Below, one piece after another: positions 8,249 to 16,928 of a stretch of DNA of 64,000 nt (position 1 is its first letter; each line of letters begins with the position of its first letter). Source of the DNA: Promethearchaeota archaeon Loki_b31 (lineage in GTDB: Archaea; Asgardarchaeota; Lokiarchaeia; Sigyniarchaeales; SOKP01); assembly GCA_005222975.1 (NCBI GenBank), contig NJBI01000008.1:23168-87167 (forward strand), in the 5' to 3' direction. Made by a program: the position numbers and the translations under genes. The notes under the pieces were generated by a model that saw only the letters and a program-made list of their open reading frames with translations, had not been told where the DNA came from and did not search any database.

Positions 8249-9466
8249 TTGAGTAGTGTCGATAGTAAACTTTATCAATACGCTGTTCAAGAAGCACAAG
8301 CTGCGGTTGCGTTAGACGAAAAGGGACATTATAGACAAGCGCTAAATAAATATCAAAGAGCCGCAGAAATTCTAATTCAATTCGTACAATATAATAAAAA
8401 CCCAATAATGGTTAGAAAATGTCACGACCAAATTGAACAGTATATTAATCGTGCTAACGTACTAAAAGCACATTTAAGTGGCCCTCGTGCTAGAAAAGGA
8501 AGGCCCTCTATGGGTACAAGTGAAGCCAAAGATAGCGAGGGAAAGGGAGAGGAAGGACAATATTCTGCTGAAGAACAAGAAATTATAGATTCGATTTCAG
8601 GTACAATATTAACAGAATCTCCTAATGTAAGGTGGAACGATATTGCGGGCTTAAAGTCGTCTAAACAAGCTTTAAGAGAAGCAATAGTCTTGCCAATTAT
8701 GAAACCCAAACTTTTTACGGGAGCAAGAAAACCATGGTCAGGCATTTTATTGTTTGGCCCACCTGGATGTGGAAAAACCCTTTTAGCGAGAGCTGCTGCT
8801 ACGGAATGTGCAGCAACATTTTTTAGCGTCTCGTCCGCAGATTTATTAAGCAAATGGTTAGGCGAAAGTGAGAAATTAATTAGCTCGCTTTTTAAAGTTG
8901 CTCGAATTAAAGCTCCAAGTTTAATTTTTATGGATGAAATTGACTCGGTGGCAACTAAGAGAGGCGAAGGGCACGAAGGTGGAGGCGAAAGACGGGTAAA
9001 AACGCAATTGTTAAGCGAAATTCAAGGCATTAAATCGGGTTCTAAAAAACCGTTATTAGTTTTAGGCGCTACTAATCGACCTTGGGACATTGACGCTGCT
9101 ATGCTTAGTAGATTTGAAAAGAAAGTGTATGTACCGCTTCCAGATCTAACAGCCAGAATTGGAATCTTTAAAATTCATACCGCAGGTATTAATATGGCGT
9201 TAACTGAAGAAGATTTTATCGAATTAGGAGTTAGATCTGAAAGATATTCTGGAAGAGATATTTCTAACGTGTGCCGCGAAGTTATTATGCTTCCAATTAG
9301 AGAATTAGATATGAGTGGACTTTTAGAAAACTCCGATCAAGAAATAATTGTAAGGGATATTAATTTAAAAGATTTTACTAAAACATTAAAAAAAGTTAAG
9401 CCAATGACAACTAACGCTGCTCTAAAGCGATACGAACAATGGGCAAAAGATTTTGGAGAATATTAA
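8249..9466 (+). CDS. vps4: Vps4-type AAA ATPase (ESCRT disassembly)
   Basis: Vps4 hexamers use ATP to extract and recycle ESCRT-III subunits. Residues ~1-75 form an MIT three-helix domain (YAVQEAQAAVALDEKGHYRQ), which should bind the MIM-like tail of the neighbouring Snf7 protein. After a Ser/Gly/Glu-rich linker comes the AAA module: PNVRWNDIAGLKSSK, Walker A GPPGCGKT (170-177), Walker B LIFMDEIDS (Asp229, Glu230), sensor 1 GATNRPWDID and arginine finger region MLSRFEKKV. The C-terminal helix (TNAALKRYEQWAKDFGE) is the Vps4-specific ending. The start is TTG, supported by AAGGTAA eight bases upstream. 405 aa, complete. Confidence 0.96.
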   Translation: MSSVDSKLYQYAVQEAQAAVALDEKGHYRQALNKYQRAAEILIQFVQYNKNPIMVRKCHDQIEQYINRANVLKAHLSGPRARKGRPSMGTSEAKDSEGKGEEGQYSAEEQEIIDSISGTILTESPNVRWNDIAGLKSSKQALREAIVLPIMKPKLFTGARKPWSGILLFGPPGCGKTLLARAAATECAATFFSVSSADLLSKWLGESEKLISSLFKVARIKAPSLIFMDEIDSVATKRGEGHEGGGERRVKTQLLSEIQGIKSGSKKPLLVLGATNRPWDIDAAMLSRFEKKVYVPLPDLTARIGIFKIHTAGINMALTEEDFIELGVRSERYSGRDISNVCREVIMLPIRELDMSGLLENSDQEIIVRDINLKDFTKTLKKVKPMTTNAALKRYEQWAKDFGEY

Positions 9467-9487
9467 TAAAAATTTAAGTTGGAAAAT

Positions 9488-10390
9488 ATGGAGAGGCAAA
9501 AAGTAAAACCGAAAGAAGTTCCTAAAGAAGTTAAAGAAAAAGCAGATAAGGAACTTGAAGACTTAAGGAAAGAATTGGCTCGGTTAAAAGAACTAAGAAG
9601 CCAAAAAACGATAGAAAAACACGAATCGATACAAGAAGTGGGTACAGAAGAAATTGTTGAGGAAGAAACAATCGAAAAATTACCAAACGAAGAAATAGAG
9701 GCACGTTTAGATAAAATTGAAGACTTTCTCACCTCAAAGCTAGGAGAAATCGACCAAGAAACGTATAAACAGAATGCCGTTCAAATCGAGAAAGAGCTTC
9801 AAGAGATTGAGTTAGAAATAATAAGAGAGAAGGGTGTTGTTGCCAGAGAAATATCAACTTACGAGTTGTTATTGAACGATTACCCTTGGCTCGAAGAAAA
9901 AAGATATGTTTTCATGTTTTCTCTTCCTAATAAAAAAATAGACCTTAAGGATTACGAATCCTGGAAAAATGAGTGGTCCAAAGTTATTTTTGACTACGCT
10001 CGGTACGCTATTCTTCATATATTATATCTAAGAAAGTTAGAATCCGAGAAACCCTTTTCTAAATTTGATAATCGCAACTCAGCTTTAAAGGAAATCGCTG
10101 AAGAACTAGTAAATAAAGAACAAGCTGAATGGTTATCAAAAAGTAAAGAGAAATTAAGAGTTTATTGGAAAAGTTTGGATAATTGGGCCGAAGAAATCTA
10201 CGATTGGGCAATGGAAATTTCACCATTAGAACCAATATTAATATTTGAAATAAGAGAATCTAACAAAGAATTTAACACGCTTCCCCACAACGACATTCTA
10301 AAAATATTTAAAATATTGGAAAAGGATAAGAGAGGGAAGATTATAAAACTAGATGACGGTCAGCTTTCTTTTAAAATTAAAATAGAATAA
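9488..10390 (+). CDS. vps25: Vps25-like ESCRT-II subunit with N-terminal coiled coil
   Basis: The C-terminal ~170 residues match the two winged helices of Vps25: YELLLNDYPWLEE opening, the QAEWLSKSKEKLRVYWKS and LDNWAEEIYDWAM segments (compare the eukaryotic LEWLDKSKSSFLIMWRRPEEW and IYQWV region), and the final HNDILKIFKILEKD/GKIIKLDDGQ winged helix. Vps25 links ESCRT-II to ESCRT-III. The first ~110 residues are an extra, highly charged coiled coil (KEVKEKADKELEDLRKELAR) absent from the eukaryotic protein. It starts 21 bp after vps4 on the same strand, so the two are probably one transcript. ATG 9488 follows GGA; a TTG at 9479 is an alternative start. Part of this gene is duplicated downstream. 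Confidence 0.88.
   Translation: MERQKVKPKEVPKEVKEKADKELEDLRKELARLKELRSQKTIEKHESIQEVGTEEIVEEETIEKLPNEEIEARLDKIEDFLTSKLGEIDQETYKQNAVQIEKELQEIELEIIREKGVVAREISTYELLLNDYPWLEEKRYVFMFSLPNKKIDLKDYESWKNEWSKVIFDYARYAILHILYLRKLESEKPFSKFDNRNSALKEIAEELVNKEQAEWLSKSKEKLRVYWKSLDNWAEEIYDWAMEISPLEPILIFEIRESNKEFNTLPHNDILKIFKILEKDKRGKIIKLDDGQLSFKIKIE
9742..9947 (+). repeat. Source copy of a 206-bp perfect direct repeat (inside vps25)
   Basis: These 206 bp inside the Vps25 coding sequence are identical, base for base, to 11986-12191. They cover the end of the coiled-coil region and the first part of the Vps25 domain, ending in the NKKIDL segment. Homology fades immediately on both sides. Confidence 0.95.
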
Positions 10391-10395
10391 AACGC

Positions 10396-11112
10396 TTATA
10401 TTGAAGGGAAATACCACTGCTTTCCTTTTAAAAGAGATTCCCTAAATTTAGCAACTCCACTATCTTCTAACGATTTTAAGGTTTGTAGTGCGCGATCCTG
10501 AGACCATGTTAGAGCAACACAAACATCTTCAAGCGATATATAGCCTTTTTCTTTTGCTATACCTATAACTTTCACTTGATCGTTAGTATATTGTACTGGA
10601 AAGAACCTTACCATTACGGAACTGCCCCTTAATTCTTGTAGTTCCTCTATGACACGATCTTTTTTCAGAATCTTTAATGCTTTGAGTAAATCTTTAATAT
10701 CTAATACTTCTTTTAAAATACCTGTATTTACTAAGGCATAAACTTCAGAAATGGGCATTAAACCAACTCCAATTTCTTCTTTTTGCATCAAAACTCTTTG
10801 GTAGGCAAGCATTCCTAACTTTTCGTGGTCGATTTTTGAAAACTTCTTCAAAACATCGTTTTCCGTGATTTGTTCCGTTATGATTTTTGAAGATGGTATG
10901 TTGTACTTTTTTTGTAAATCTCTAACTTGATCCTTCAATTCAGGAGTTAAAGCTAATATAACACCGTGTTTTTTTGCCAGTTCCCGAAGTCTTTCTTTTG
11001 TAAAGTTTTCTGTAGAAGCTTTCGCTTGAATGTCTTTTATTTTTAATTCTGCTGCCTTCCTTTTCATAGCTTCTCTTAAATCAATTTCATCTTCAATCTT
11101 TCGAATGCCCAT
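10396..11112 (-). CDS. EAP30-domain ESCRT-II subunit (Vps22/Vps36-like)
   Basis: Tandem winged-helix protein of the EAP30 family, a core of ESCRT-II. Visible features are the N-terminal helical region (RKIEDEIDLREAMKRKAAEL), the EAP30 hallmark GVGLMPISEVYALVN followed by DIKDLLKALKILKKDRVIEE (first winged helix), and a second winged helix with VALTWSQDRALQTLKSLEDS and the final KGKQWYFPS. Asgard genomes encode one such protein in place of eukaryotic Vps22 and Vps36. At 238 aa it is complete. It is convergent with vps25, only 5 bp apart, which closes a four-gene ESCRT cluster. Confidence 0.88.
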   Translation of the reverse strand: MGIRKIEDEIDLREAMKRKAAELKIKDIQAKASTENFTKERLRELAKKHGVILALTPELKDQVRDLQKKYNIPSSKIITEQITENDVLKKFSKIDHEKLGMLAYQRVLMQKEEIGVGLMPISEVYALVNTGILKEVLDIKDLLKALKILKKDRVIEELQELRGSSVMVRFFPVQYTNDQVKVIGIAKEKGYISLEDVCVALTWSQDRALQTLKSLEDSGVAKFRESLLKGKQWYFPSI

Positions 11113-11191
11113 TTTTATTTTACACTATTTTTTAATACCTTTATTGATTAATAATTATAAAACTACTTATTTCTTTTTATTTTATTCGAGA

Positions 11192-11770
11192 ATGAGAGAT
11201 TTGAAAACATTTAGGTTTGTTAATAAAATTGAAACAACGATGATTTACGACTCCCTTATAAAATTATCCCCCAATATATTTCTCTTTTTCGAGAAAAACG
11301 ACTATAGATTATATATTTCCTTAAATGAGTTGGAAGCAGAAAGCAAGTTTCCCTCAATTTTTTTAATTTCAAAAGATCAACTTAAATTATTACGGACTTT
11401 AAAAAACAATAAAATTATCTCAGCAGGTTTATATTTTGGTTTTATTAAGAAAGGAAATTTCTATCTCAGTTTAGAAGGTGCAGAATTTCTGTATAATAAT
11501 AATTTGTTTTCTGATCTTAAGAGAATTCATTTGAATGATAAGGGAGAAAAATCCATTCTTTATGGAAATAGTGTTTTAAAAAATATGATTCACGCTATTC
11601 CCGGTTCGTTAAAGAAGAATGATATTTTATTGATTTTTAATAGAAATGATGAAATTATAGCATTAGCCCAATCTAAATATAATTATCAAAATATTCAAAA
11701 ACTCAAACCGAAAGAAATTATTGCTATTAATTTAAATGATAAAGGTTATTATTTAAGAAGAAATCAATGA
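11192..11770 (+). CDS. nip7: Nip7-like PUA-domain ribosome-biogenesis protein
   Basis: The order of motifs follows archaeal/eukaryal Nip7: an N-terminal pre-PUA domain (SAGLYFGFIKKGNFYLSLEG) and a C-terminal PUA domain containing GEKSILYGNSVLKNMIHAIP, IIALAQSKYN and the ending AINLNDKGYYLRR. Nip7 binds pre-rRNA during large-subunit assembly. ATG 11192 fits the start of the family and leaves a normal gap from the divergent EAP30 gene; an earlier in-frame start would run through that gene. About 192 aa. It is an isolated gene, divergent from the ESCRT-II gene. Confidence 0.88.
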   Translation: MRDLKTFRFVNKIETTMIYDSLIKLSPNIFLFFEKNDYRLYISLNELEAESKFPSIFLISKDQLKLLRTLKNNKIISAGLYFGFIKKGNFYLSLEGAEFLYNNNLFSDLKRIHLNDKGEKSILYGNSVLKNMIHAIPGSLKKNDILLIFNRNDEIIALAQSKYNYQNIQKLKPKEIIAINLNDKGYYLRRNQ

Positions 11771-11985
11771 TTAGATAACTTTTCTACTAGAAAAAGAAAG
11801 ATAAAACGGAAAATTGAATCATTATATTATCCTCTTAAATTAAGTTAACATTGAATTTCGCTTCAATATCTCTTCCGTTGTAAAAAGAATCACACACTAA
11901 AATTTACTTTTTTTGCATATATAAATCTATTAGGACTGAATTTCGAAAAAATAAAACAATCACTCATTAAACCTTAAAATAGAAA

Positions 11986-12191
11986 AGGAGAAATCGACCA
12001 AGAAACGTATAAACAGAATGCCGTTCAAATCGAGAAAGAGCTTCAAGAGATTGAGTTAGAAATAATAAGAGAGAAGGGTGTTGTTGCCAGAGAAATATCA
12101 ACTTACGAGTTGTTATTGAACGATTACCCTTGGCTCGAAGAAAAAAGATATGTTTTCATGTTTTCTCTTCCTAATAAAAAAATAGACCTTA
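11986..12191 (+). repeat. Second copy of the 206-bp vps25 segment, in non-coding DNA
   Basis: Identical to 9742-9947, in the same orientation and displaced by 2244 bp. It lies in the 444-bp gap (11771-12214) between nip7 and a convergent gene. It has no start of its own and its frame runs into TAA right after the repeat, so it is a gene fragment. The rest of the gap is AT-rich with nothing recognisable. Confidence 0.95.
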
Positions 12192-12214
12192 TTGATTAAA
12201 AATCATAAAACTGG

Positions 12215-13537
12215 TTAATTCAACTTATCCAAATCTGTATCTTCAATCATATATTGAACTTTTTCTTCAGAAATTCGCTTAGTTTCATCTAGTAAATCAT
12301 TATAAAGAGTAAAAAACTCCGAAGAAAGTCCAAGAGGTGATTTTAGTAGTTCAATTTTTATTGCTTGATACTCTTTTTCATCCGTAAAGATATTGTTCAG
12401 TTTATTCTCTATCTCTAATGGTATTTTCGCAAATTTTCCCGCTAATAATAATGGTTGTTTTTTACTTTTAATATTTTTATAAGGAAAATTAGAAAAATAT
12501 TTTTCAATCAATTTAAATGCTCCCTCGTATTGGGCTATATCCTTAACCTGTTTTTTCAACTCTCGTTCGAATTTTTGCTCAAAATCTCGAGTAAATTGTA
12601 CAACACACTCTCGTAGTAATTTAGAGTATTTAGATGCGACTAGTCCAACTGAAATTAATTCAGATTCATATAATGTAAGGATACCTTCTTCTAATTTAAT
12701 GTCTAATAGCCCCCCCATATTTATAACTTCTTCACTCATAAGTTGCACAGCATTTAGAAATCCTGTAAAAATTGATTCACTTAAGTTAGATCTAGACCAA
12801 TCGTGATCGAATAATGGATTTCCTTCTCGATCTCTTACAACAATCCTATTAACAGTAAATGGTAAAATATAAAGGAGTTTAGGCTCTCTTAATATTCCTA
12901 AACAAACAATTAAGTTTCCTAAACCTGTAGTAGCGTAAGCAAATAGAATAAAAATTGGATTCCAATAATAAAAAAGGTATATAATTAGAGTTAATGGTCC
13001 ATTTATTACAGTACCAATAAAAAATATAAGAGCTTCTCTTTTTATCAAAAATGGAGCATTCAACCAAGTTTTTAAACCCCAATAAAACGATGCACTACCA
13101 ACAAAGAATATAAAAAATGAACCCACCGCTTCATACAATCCAATCCAATTCATATTTAAAAACCCTCCCGCAAATTCAAATCCGACAGCTCCAGGTTGAA
13201 ATGCAAGAAAACAATATAAAACACCTAACCCAACTACTATAATTAAGAAAGGTGAATTAGATGTTTCTTTAATCGTATAATTAATCCCAATCGCAAAAAA
13301 CACTGCACTAGGCAATAGCATAAGACCAGAAATCCGAGAAAGTAATGTGATCAAAAAAAGATTTGCCAACAAGTCTAATGTAAAGAGCATGCCCATAAAA
13401 AAGAGACCTAATCTAATATAAGATAGAGATTTTATATTCTTAGTTCTAGGTGTAATGTACATTAATAGAGTAGCTAGTAGGGTAATTGCGCTTGTGAAAA
13501 TTTCAACAATTACTTCAGGTGTCCAATTTAATACCAT
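12215..13537 (-). CDS. Seven-helix membrane protein with longin/roadblock-like cytosolic domain
   Basis: Residues ~1-225 contain about seven hydrophobic helices. The cytosolic part begins with NRIVVRDREGNPLFDHDWS and continues through FTGFLNAVQLMSEEVINMGG, an alternating strand pattern, and FTRDFEQKFERELKKQVKD. This is the shape of the longin/roadblock-like sensory domains that are expanded in Asgard archaea and often act with small GTPases. ATG 13537 was chosen over an upstream GTG because GAAGGGG lies just before it. The C-terminal ~110 residues are helical. It shares a strand with the winged-helix gene upstream, 14 bp away. The role (membrane sensor or small-GTPase regulator) is inference. 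Confidence 0.7.
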   Translation of the reverse strand: MVLNWTPEVIVEIFTSAITLLATLLMYITPRTKNIKSLSYIRLGLFFMGMLFTLDLLANLFLITLLSRISGLMLLPSAVFFAIGINYTIKETSNSPFLIIVVGLGVLYCFLAFQPGAVGFEFAGGFLNMNWIGLYEAVGSFFIFFVGSASFYWGLKTWLNAPFLIKREALIFFIGTVINGPLTLIIYLFYYWNPIFILFAYATTGLGNLIVCLGILREPKLLYILPFTVNRIVVRDREGNPLFDHDWSRSNLSESIFTGFLNAVQLMSEEVINMGGLLDIKLEEGILTLYESELISVGLVASKYSKLLRECVVQFTRDFEQKFERELKKQVKDIAQYEGAFKLIEKYFSNFPYKNIKSKKQPLLLAGKFAKIPLEIENKLNNIFTDEKEYQAIKIELLKSPLGLSSEFFTLYNDLLDETKRISEEKVQYMIEDTDLDKLN

Positions 13538-13563
13538 TTTCCCCTTCACACGCTTAATTTAAA

Positions 13564-14619
13564 TTATTTTTTATATAAACTTATTTTGATATTATTTAAT
13601 ATATTAATAGCATCCTCTTGTTTATCTGGATTTAAATAGACTTCTTTACTTGGATCTTCTTTAAAGCAAATTAAATCGTAATCAATTAAATTATTTAGTC
13701 GATAATTGACTTTTTCTCGTTTTTCATCTATTGATTTAAAAACTTCTGAATTTTTAATTGAATTTTGTGTTGTTAATAAGTCTAGAATTTTCCTATTTAT
13801 CTTATCTCTTAATAAAAAATAAATTATTCCTAACTCAACTTCCATCTCAATGGGAAGAAACACTGTGTAATTTCCTACTTTAATTTTCTTGATATAATTA
13901 AATTTTAATAACATCTCTAAGTGCCATACTAATTGCCCTGAACTCCCCGATTCATCAGATAACGCCTTCTTTCTTAAAATAGAAAAGTGTGCGCCGGGGT
14001 TCACTCTAATGAAATTGTAAATCCCTCTTCTAGTAGGATTTGAAAGAACAGTTTCCCTTGAAAACTTTGAACCTTCAATTAAAATTTTTTTATTTATTAA
14101 AAATTGAATTATAAATAAGAGTCCGTTTCTAGGTAATTTCAAGCTTTTTTTTGCCACATTGTAGAGAGTCTCTATATTTAAGACTTTATTTTTACTCATA
14201 ATAGCCTCAGCTATCTCTATAACTCTCTTCACATTAGGATGCTCTAATCCCATAGATTTAGATAAAATCTTGATTTCCATAATAGAGATAACTAATTGTA
14301 TTATATGATTGAAATATACACAGTATTCTTGAAATTCAAGGGCTTTCAGAATTTCAAGTTTTATTGATTTCCTAAAGTTGGTAACTATTATACTTCTGTT
14401 AAGAAATCTATAAAGATTACTTCTTAATAAATATAGATATAATTGATCGTTGAAAACAAATAAAATGGAAATAGTTCTTAACTTTTTTGAAAGCCTAAAA
14501 AATTTATAGCTTCTTTTATTGATTGTTTTAATCCTCCTATTATTTTGTAGAACTAACACATTAATTTTTTCAAGAATATTAGACTTTTTCTTAAGGTACC
14601 TATTAAGAAGATTCAACAT
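13564..14619 (-). CDS. Winged-helix transcriptional regulator (two wHTH domains)
   Basis: The N-terminal ~200 residues are basic and helical with no clear family. A winged-helix motif follows at about residues 195-265 (NPTRRGIYNFIRVNPGAHFS, then LVWHLEMLLKFNYIKKIKVG), and a second near the C-terminus (INRKILDLLTTQNSIKNSEV, then VNYRLNNLIDYDLI). Such tandem ArsR-like winged helices are common among archaeal regulators. It lies directly upstream of the membrane-longin gene, so regulation of, or operation with, that gene is possible. The target is unknown. Confidence 0.75.
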   Translation of the reverse strand: MLNLLNRYLKKKSNILEKINVLVLQNNRRIKTINKRSYKFFRLSKKLRTISILFVFNDQLYLYLLRSNLYRFLNRSIIVTNFRKSIKLEILKALEFQEYCVYFNHIIQLVISIMEIKILSKSMGLEHPNVKRVIEIAEAIMSKNKVLNIETLYNVAKKSLKLPRNGLLFIIQFLINKKILIEGSKFSRETVLSNPTRRGIYNFIRVNPGAHFSILRKKALSDESGSSGQLVWHLEMLLKFNYIKKIKVGNYTVFLPIEMEVELGIIYFLLRDKINRKILDLLTTQNSIKNSEVFKSIDEKREKVNYRLNNLIDYDLICFKEDPSKEVYLNPDKQEDAINILNNIKISLYKK

Positions 14620-14711
14620 AACAATGAGGATTCCACTAAAAATGCAACTTATAATTTACAAGTAATTTATTTTATCCTATAAATCTATATAGACCAAAAT
14701 TCCCAAATTTA

Positions 14712-15617
14712 TTAATCTTCTTTTTTTATAAGACAAAAATAGAAGCCAATAGTATTATGAAGATGAGGATACAAGCGTTGTGAAAACATTAAATCTTCTA
14801 ATAAATTGACTCCAAAAACATTAGTTAATCCTTTCACGCCATAATTTTTGGAAATTTCAACGATTTTAAAATTATTAGATTTGTTCAATACTTCATCAAC
14901 AACTAGCTCATTTTCTTCAGGGGCAATAGAACAAGTACAATATAAAAGCATCCCTCCTGAATTTAATGCTTTCAACCCGGTAGTTAATAACCTCTTTTGA
15001 ATTGAAGACATTTTTTCAATATCTTTCATTTTTTTACTTTTTTTCCTGCTTGGATCTTGTCTTATTAATCCTTCCCCCGTACATGGAGCATCTAATAGAA
15101 TTTTATCTCCTTTAACATTCATATTTGATAAATTAATAGCATCCATATTAAGTACAATTGAATTAATAATTCCCATTCTTCTTAGGTTGACTTCTAAAGC
15201 GGGAATTCGATTTAAATTCTTTTCAATCAAAATAAGCGTTCCTTCATTTTCCATTAGTTGAGCTAAGTGTGTTGATTTACTTCCTGGAGCTGCACACATA
15301 TCAATTACAATATCATTTGGTTTAGGATCGAGAATAATAGCTGAAAGCATTGAAGCGATATTTTGCAAATAATAATAACCTTGTAGAAATTCATGAGAAG
15401 AGCCTAAATTAGAACTTACTTTAACAATCTTAAATCCATAAGGAACCCATTCAATTGGTTTTAACTCATTTCCTTTCTTTTCTATTCGTTTTTTTAATTC
15501 TAATACAGATGTTTTAAGAGTATTAACACGTATTGAAGGTATTAATGGCCGCTCATTTGCCTCTAATAATTTTAATGTTTCATCTAATCCTAAGAATTGA
15601 ATATATCTTTCAATCAT
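14712..15617 (-). CDS. RsmB/NSUN-family RNA m5C methyltransferase
   Basis: SAM-dependent tRNA/rRNA cytosine-C5 methyltransferase of the Nol1/Nop2/Sun family. Visible are the N-terminal RNA-binding segment (IRVNTLKTSVLELKKRIEKK), motif I DMCAAPGSKSTHLAQ, motif IV DAPCTGEGLIRQDPSRK with its release cysteine, and motif VI YCTCSIAPEENE with the catalytic cysteine. The first ATG is at 15617, but the frame stays open to 15683 and the extra residues (KTAHKLAEEFGYLPY) match the family's usual N-terminus. The true start may therefore be a non-AUG codon near 15677. Which RNA is modified is unknown. Confidence 0.92.
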   Translation of the reverse strand: MIERYIQFLGLDETLKLLEANERPLIPSIRVNTLKTSVLELKKRIEKKGNELKPIEWVPYGFKIVKVSSNLGSSHEFLQGYYYLQNIASMLSAIILDPKPNDIVIDMCAAPGSKSTHLAQLMENEGTLILIEKNLNRIPALEVNLRRMGIINSIVLNMDAINLSNMNVKGDKILLDAPCTGEGLIRQDPSRKKSKKMKDIEKMSSIQKRLLTTGLKALNSGGMLLYCTCSIAPEENELVVDEVLNKSNNFKIVEISKNYGVKGLTNVFGVNLLEDLMFSQRLYPHLHNTIGFYFCLIKKED

Positions 15618-15762
15618 ATAAGGGAGATATCCAAATTCTTCCGCAAGTTTATGAGCAGTTTTAACCTTCTGGGAAATTAAATATCAACTCTAAGTGAAAC
15701 TATTATTACTTAATAAAAATTAATCTATTATATTTGTTATTAATATAGAAAAGAGTAGCATT

Positions 15763-16377
15763 ATGATTGAAGTCGAAATTAAAGTTAAAATTTCTGATCC
15801 TAATCAAATGAGGAAAAGATTTGAAGAGAACAAAGGGGTTTACAAAATTTCTTTACATCATGAAGATACATATTTTAATATGCCTAAAGGATTAAGGGAT
15901 TTTAAACAAACTGACGAAGCACTAAGATTAAGAAAATCCATTGAATTTAATAAGGATAATCCAGAAAAAACTCAGAAAATTAATTATTTTATAACTTATA
16001 AAGGGAAAAAGATTGACAAAACAACCAAAACACGAGAAGAATTCGAAATTAGAATAAGTGAAATTGAAGAAATGAAAAATCTTCTTAAAATATTAGGGTT
16101 TCAAGAAGTTTTCACTGTCGTTAAAGAAAGAGAATTATATGAATTTTTATTTAAAGACGTGAGAATCGAAGCTTTAATCGATTATTTACCTATTTTAAAG
16201 CAACATTTCGTAGAAGTTGAATTAATGACCGAATCGTATGAAGATATAAAGAAAAGTAGAAAGATTCTTTTTCAATTTTTAGAGAAATTTGGAATTAAGA
16301 AGGAAAAATCAATTAGAAAGTCTTATTTGGAATTAATTGCAGGAAAATTAAAAAAAAAGGATTTAAAAGATAAGTAG
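15763..16377 (+). CDS. CYTH-domain protein (CyaB/ThTPase-like)
   Basis: The N-terminus MIEVEIKVKI contains the E-x-E-x-K signature of the CYTH tunnel-fold superfamily, followed by the expected LHHEDTYFNMP and DEALRLRKS segments and by YKGKKIDKTTKTREEFEIR. Members hydrolyse triphosphates or cyclise ATP (CyaB class IV cyclase); archaeal ones are mostly triphosphatases of unknown substrate. Length 204 aa is usual. It is divergent from the NSUN gene and convergent with the small gene at 16383. Confidence 0.9.
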   Translation: MIEVEIKVKISDPNQMRKRFEENKGVYKISLHHEDTYFNMPKGLRDFKQTDEALRLRKSIEFNKDNPEKTQKINYFITYKGKKIDKTTKTREEFEIRISEIEEMKNLLKILGFQEVFTVVKERELYEFLFKDVRIEALIDYLPILKQHFVEVELMTESYEDIKKSRKILFQFLEKFGIKKEKSIRKSYLELIAGKLKKKDLKDK

Positions 16378-16382
16378 GTATT

Positions 16383-16571
16383 CTACTTAATTATTAATTT
16401 ATCGAGTTCTGCTATTTCTTTCTCTAATTTTATTCGATATAGCCTTAAATCATAATTCTGATAGACTTTTTTTATTAAATCTTTCTGTATAGATTGCGAT
16501 TTTTTCGATATTTCGTGAATGACACTCAAAAATTCATAATATCCAACATTATCTTCTTTTAATTCATTCAT
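16383..16571 (-). CDS. Small helical protein, unknown
   Basis: A 62-aa ORF, predicted to be all helix with a coiled-coil tendency (LYRIKLEKEIAELDKLIIK at the C-terminus). It begins with ATG and lies 5 bp from the convergent CYTH gene. No family recognised. The amino-acid make-up looks like real protein and nothing else occupies the space. Confidence 0.45.
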   Translation of the reverse strand: MNELKEDNVGYYEFLSVIHEISKKSQSIQKDLIKKVYQNYDLRLYRIKLEKEIAELDKLIIK

Positions 16572-16722
16572 TATCTTTCAATTCTCCATTTTAAGTTATT
16601 TTTATTTTCTTACAATTACAAAATAGCAATATACAATTAAAAATAATATGGAGTCCAGTCTTTACGGGTTCAGAATTCTGAGTAATACTAAATAATGTGA
16701 TTCTGTAACACTTTAAAATATT

Positions 16723-16746
16723 AAATGGGAAGACAATCCCATTTTT
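16723..16746. terminator. Hairpin with T-tract in the 16572-16928 gap
   Basis: An 8-bp perfect stem AAATGGGA/TCCCATTT with a 6-nt loop is followed by a T run, in the middle of a 357-bp gap with no gene. It could end transcripts in either direction, since both flanking genes are on the minus strand. I see nothing else in this gap. Confidence 0.35.
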
Positions 16747-16928
16747 AAAGCGGTTTATATCTTCAAGTCTTCATCTATTCTTCTTTTCTTTCTGATCTTA
16801 AGTCGAACGAATGATATAGGATGCAATTCTGAAGATTTTAGAGTCCTATAAGCGATTAAATGAATTACTTTTGAAATTGTATGAACTTGTATGTAGATTA
16901 GGAGTATTTTTTCAAAAATGAAATAGTT

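Noticed and set aside
8193..8853. Minus-strand ORFs opposite vps4
   Set aside because: Vps4 covers this DNA with an unmistakable AAA domain; these are shadows.
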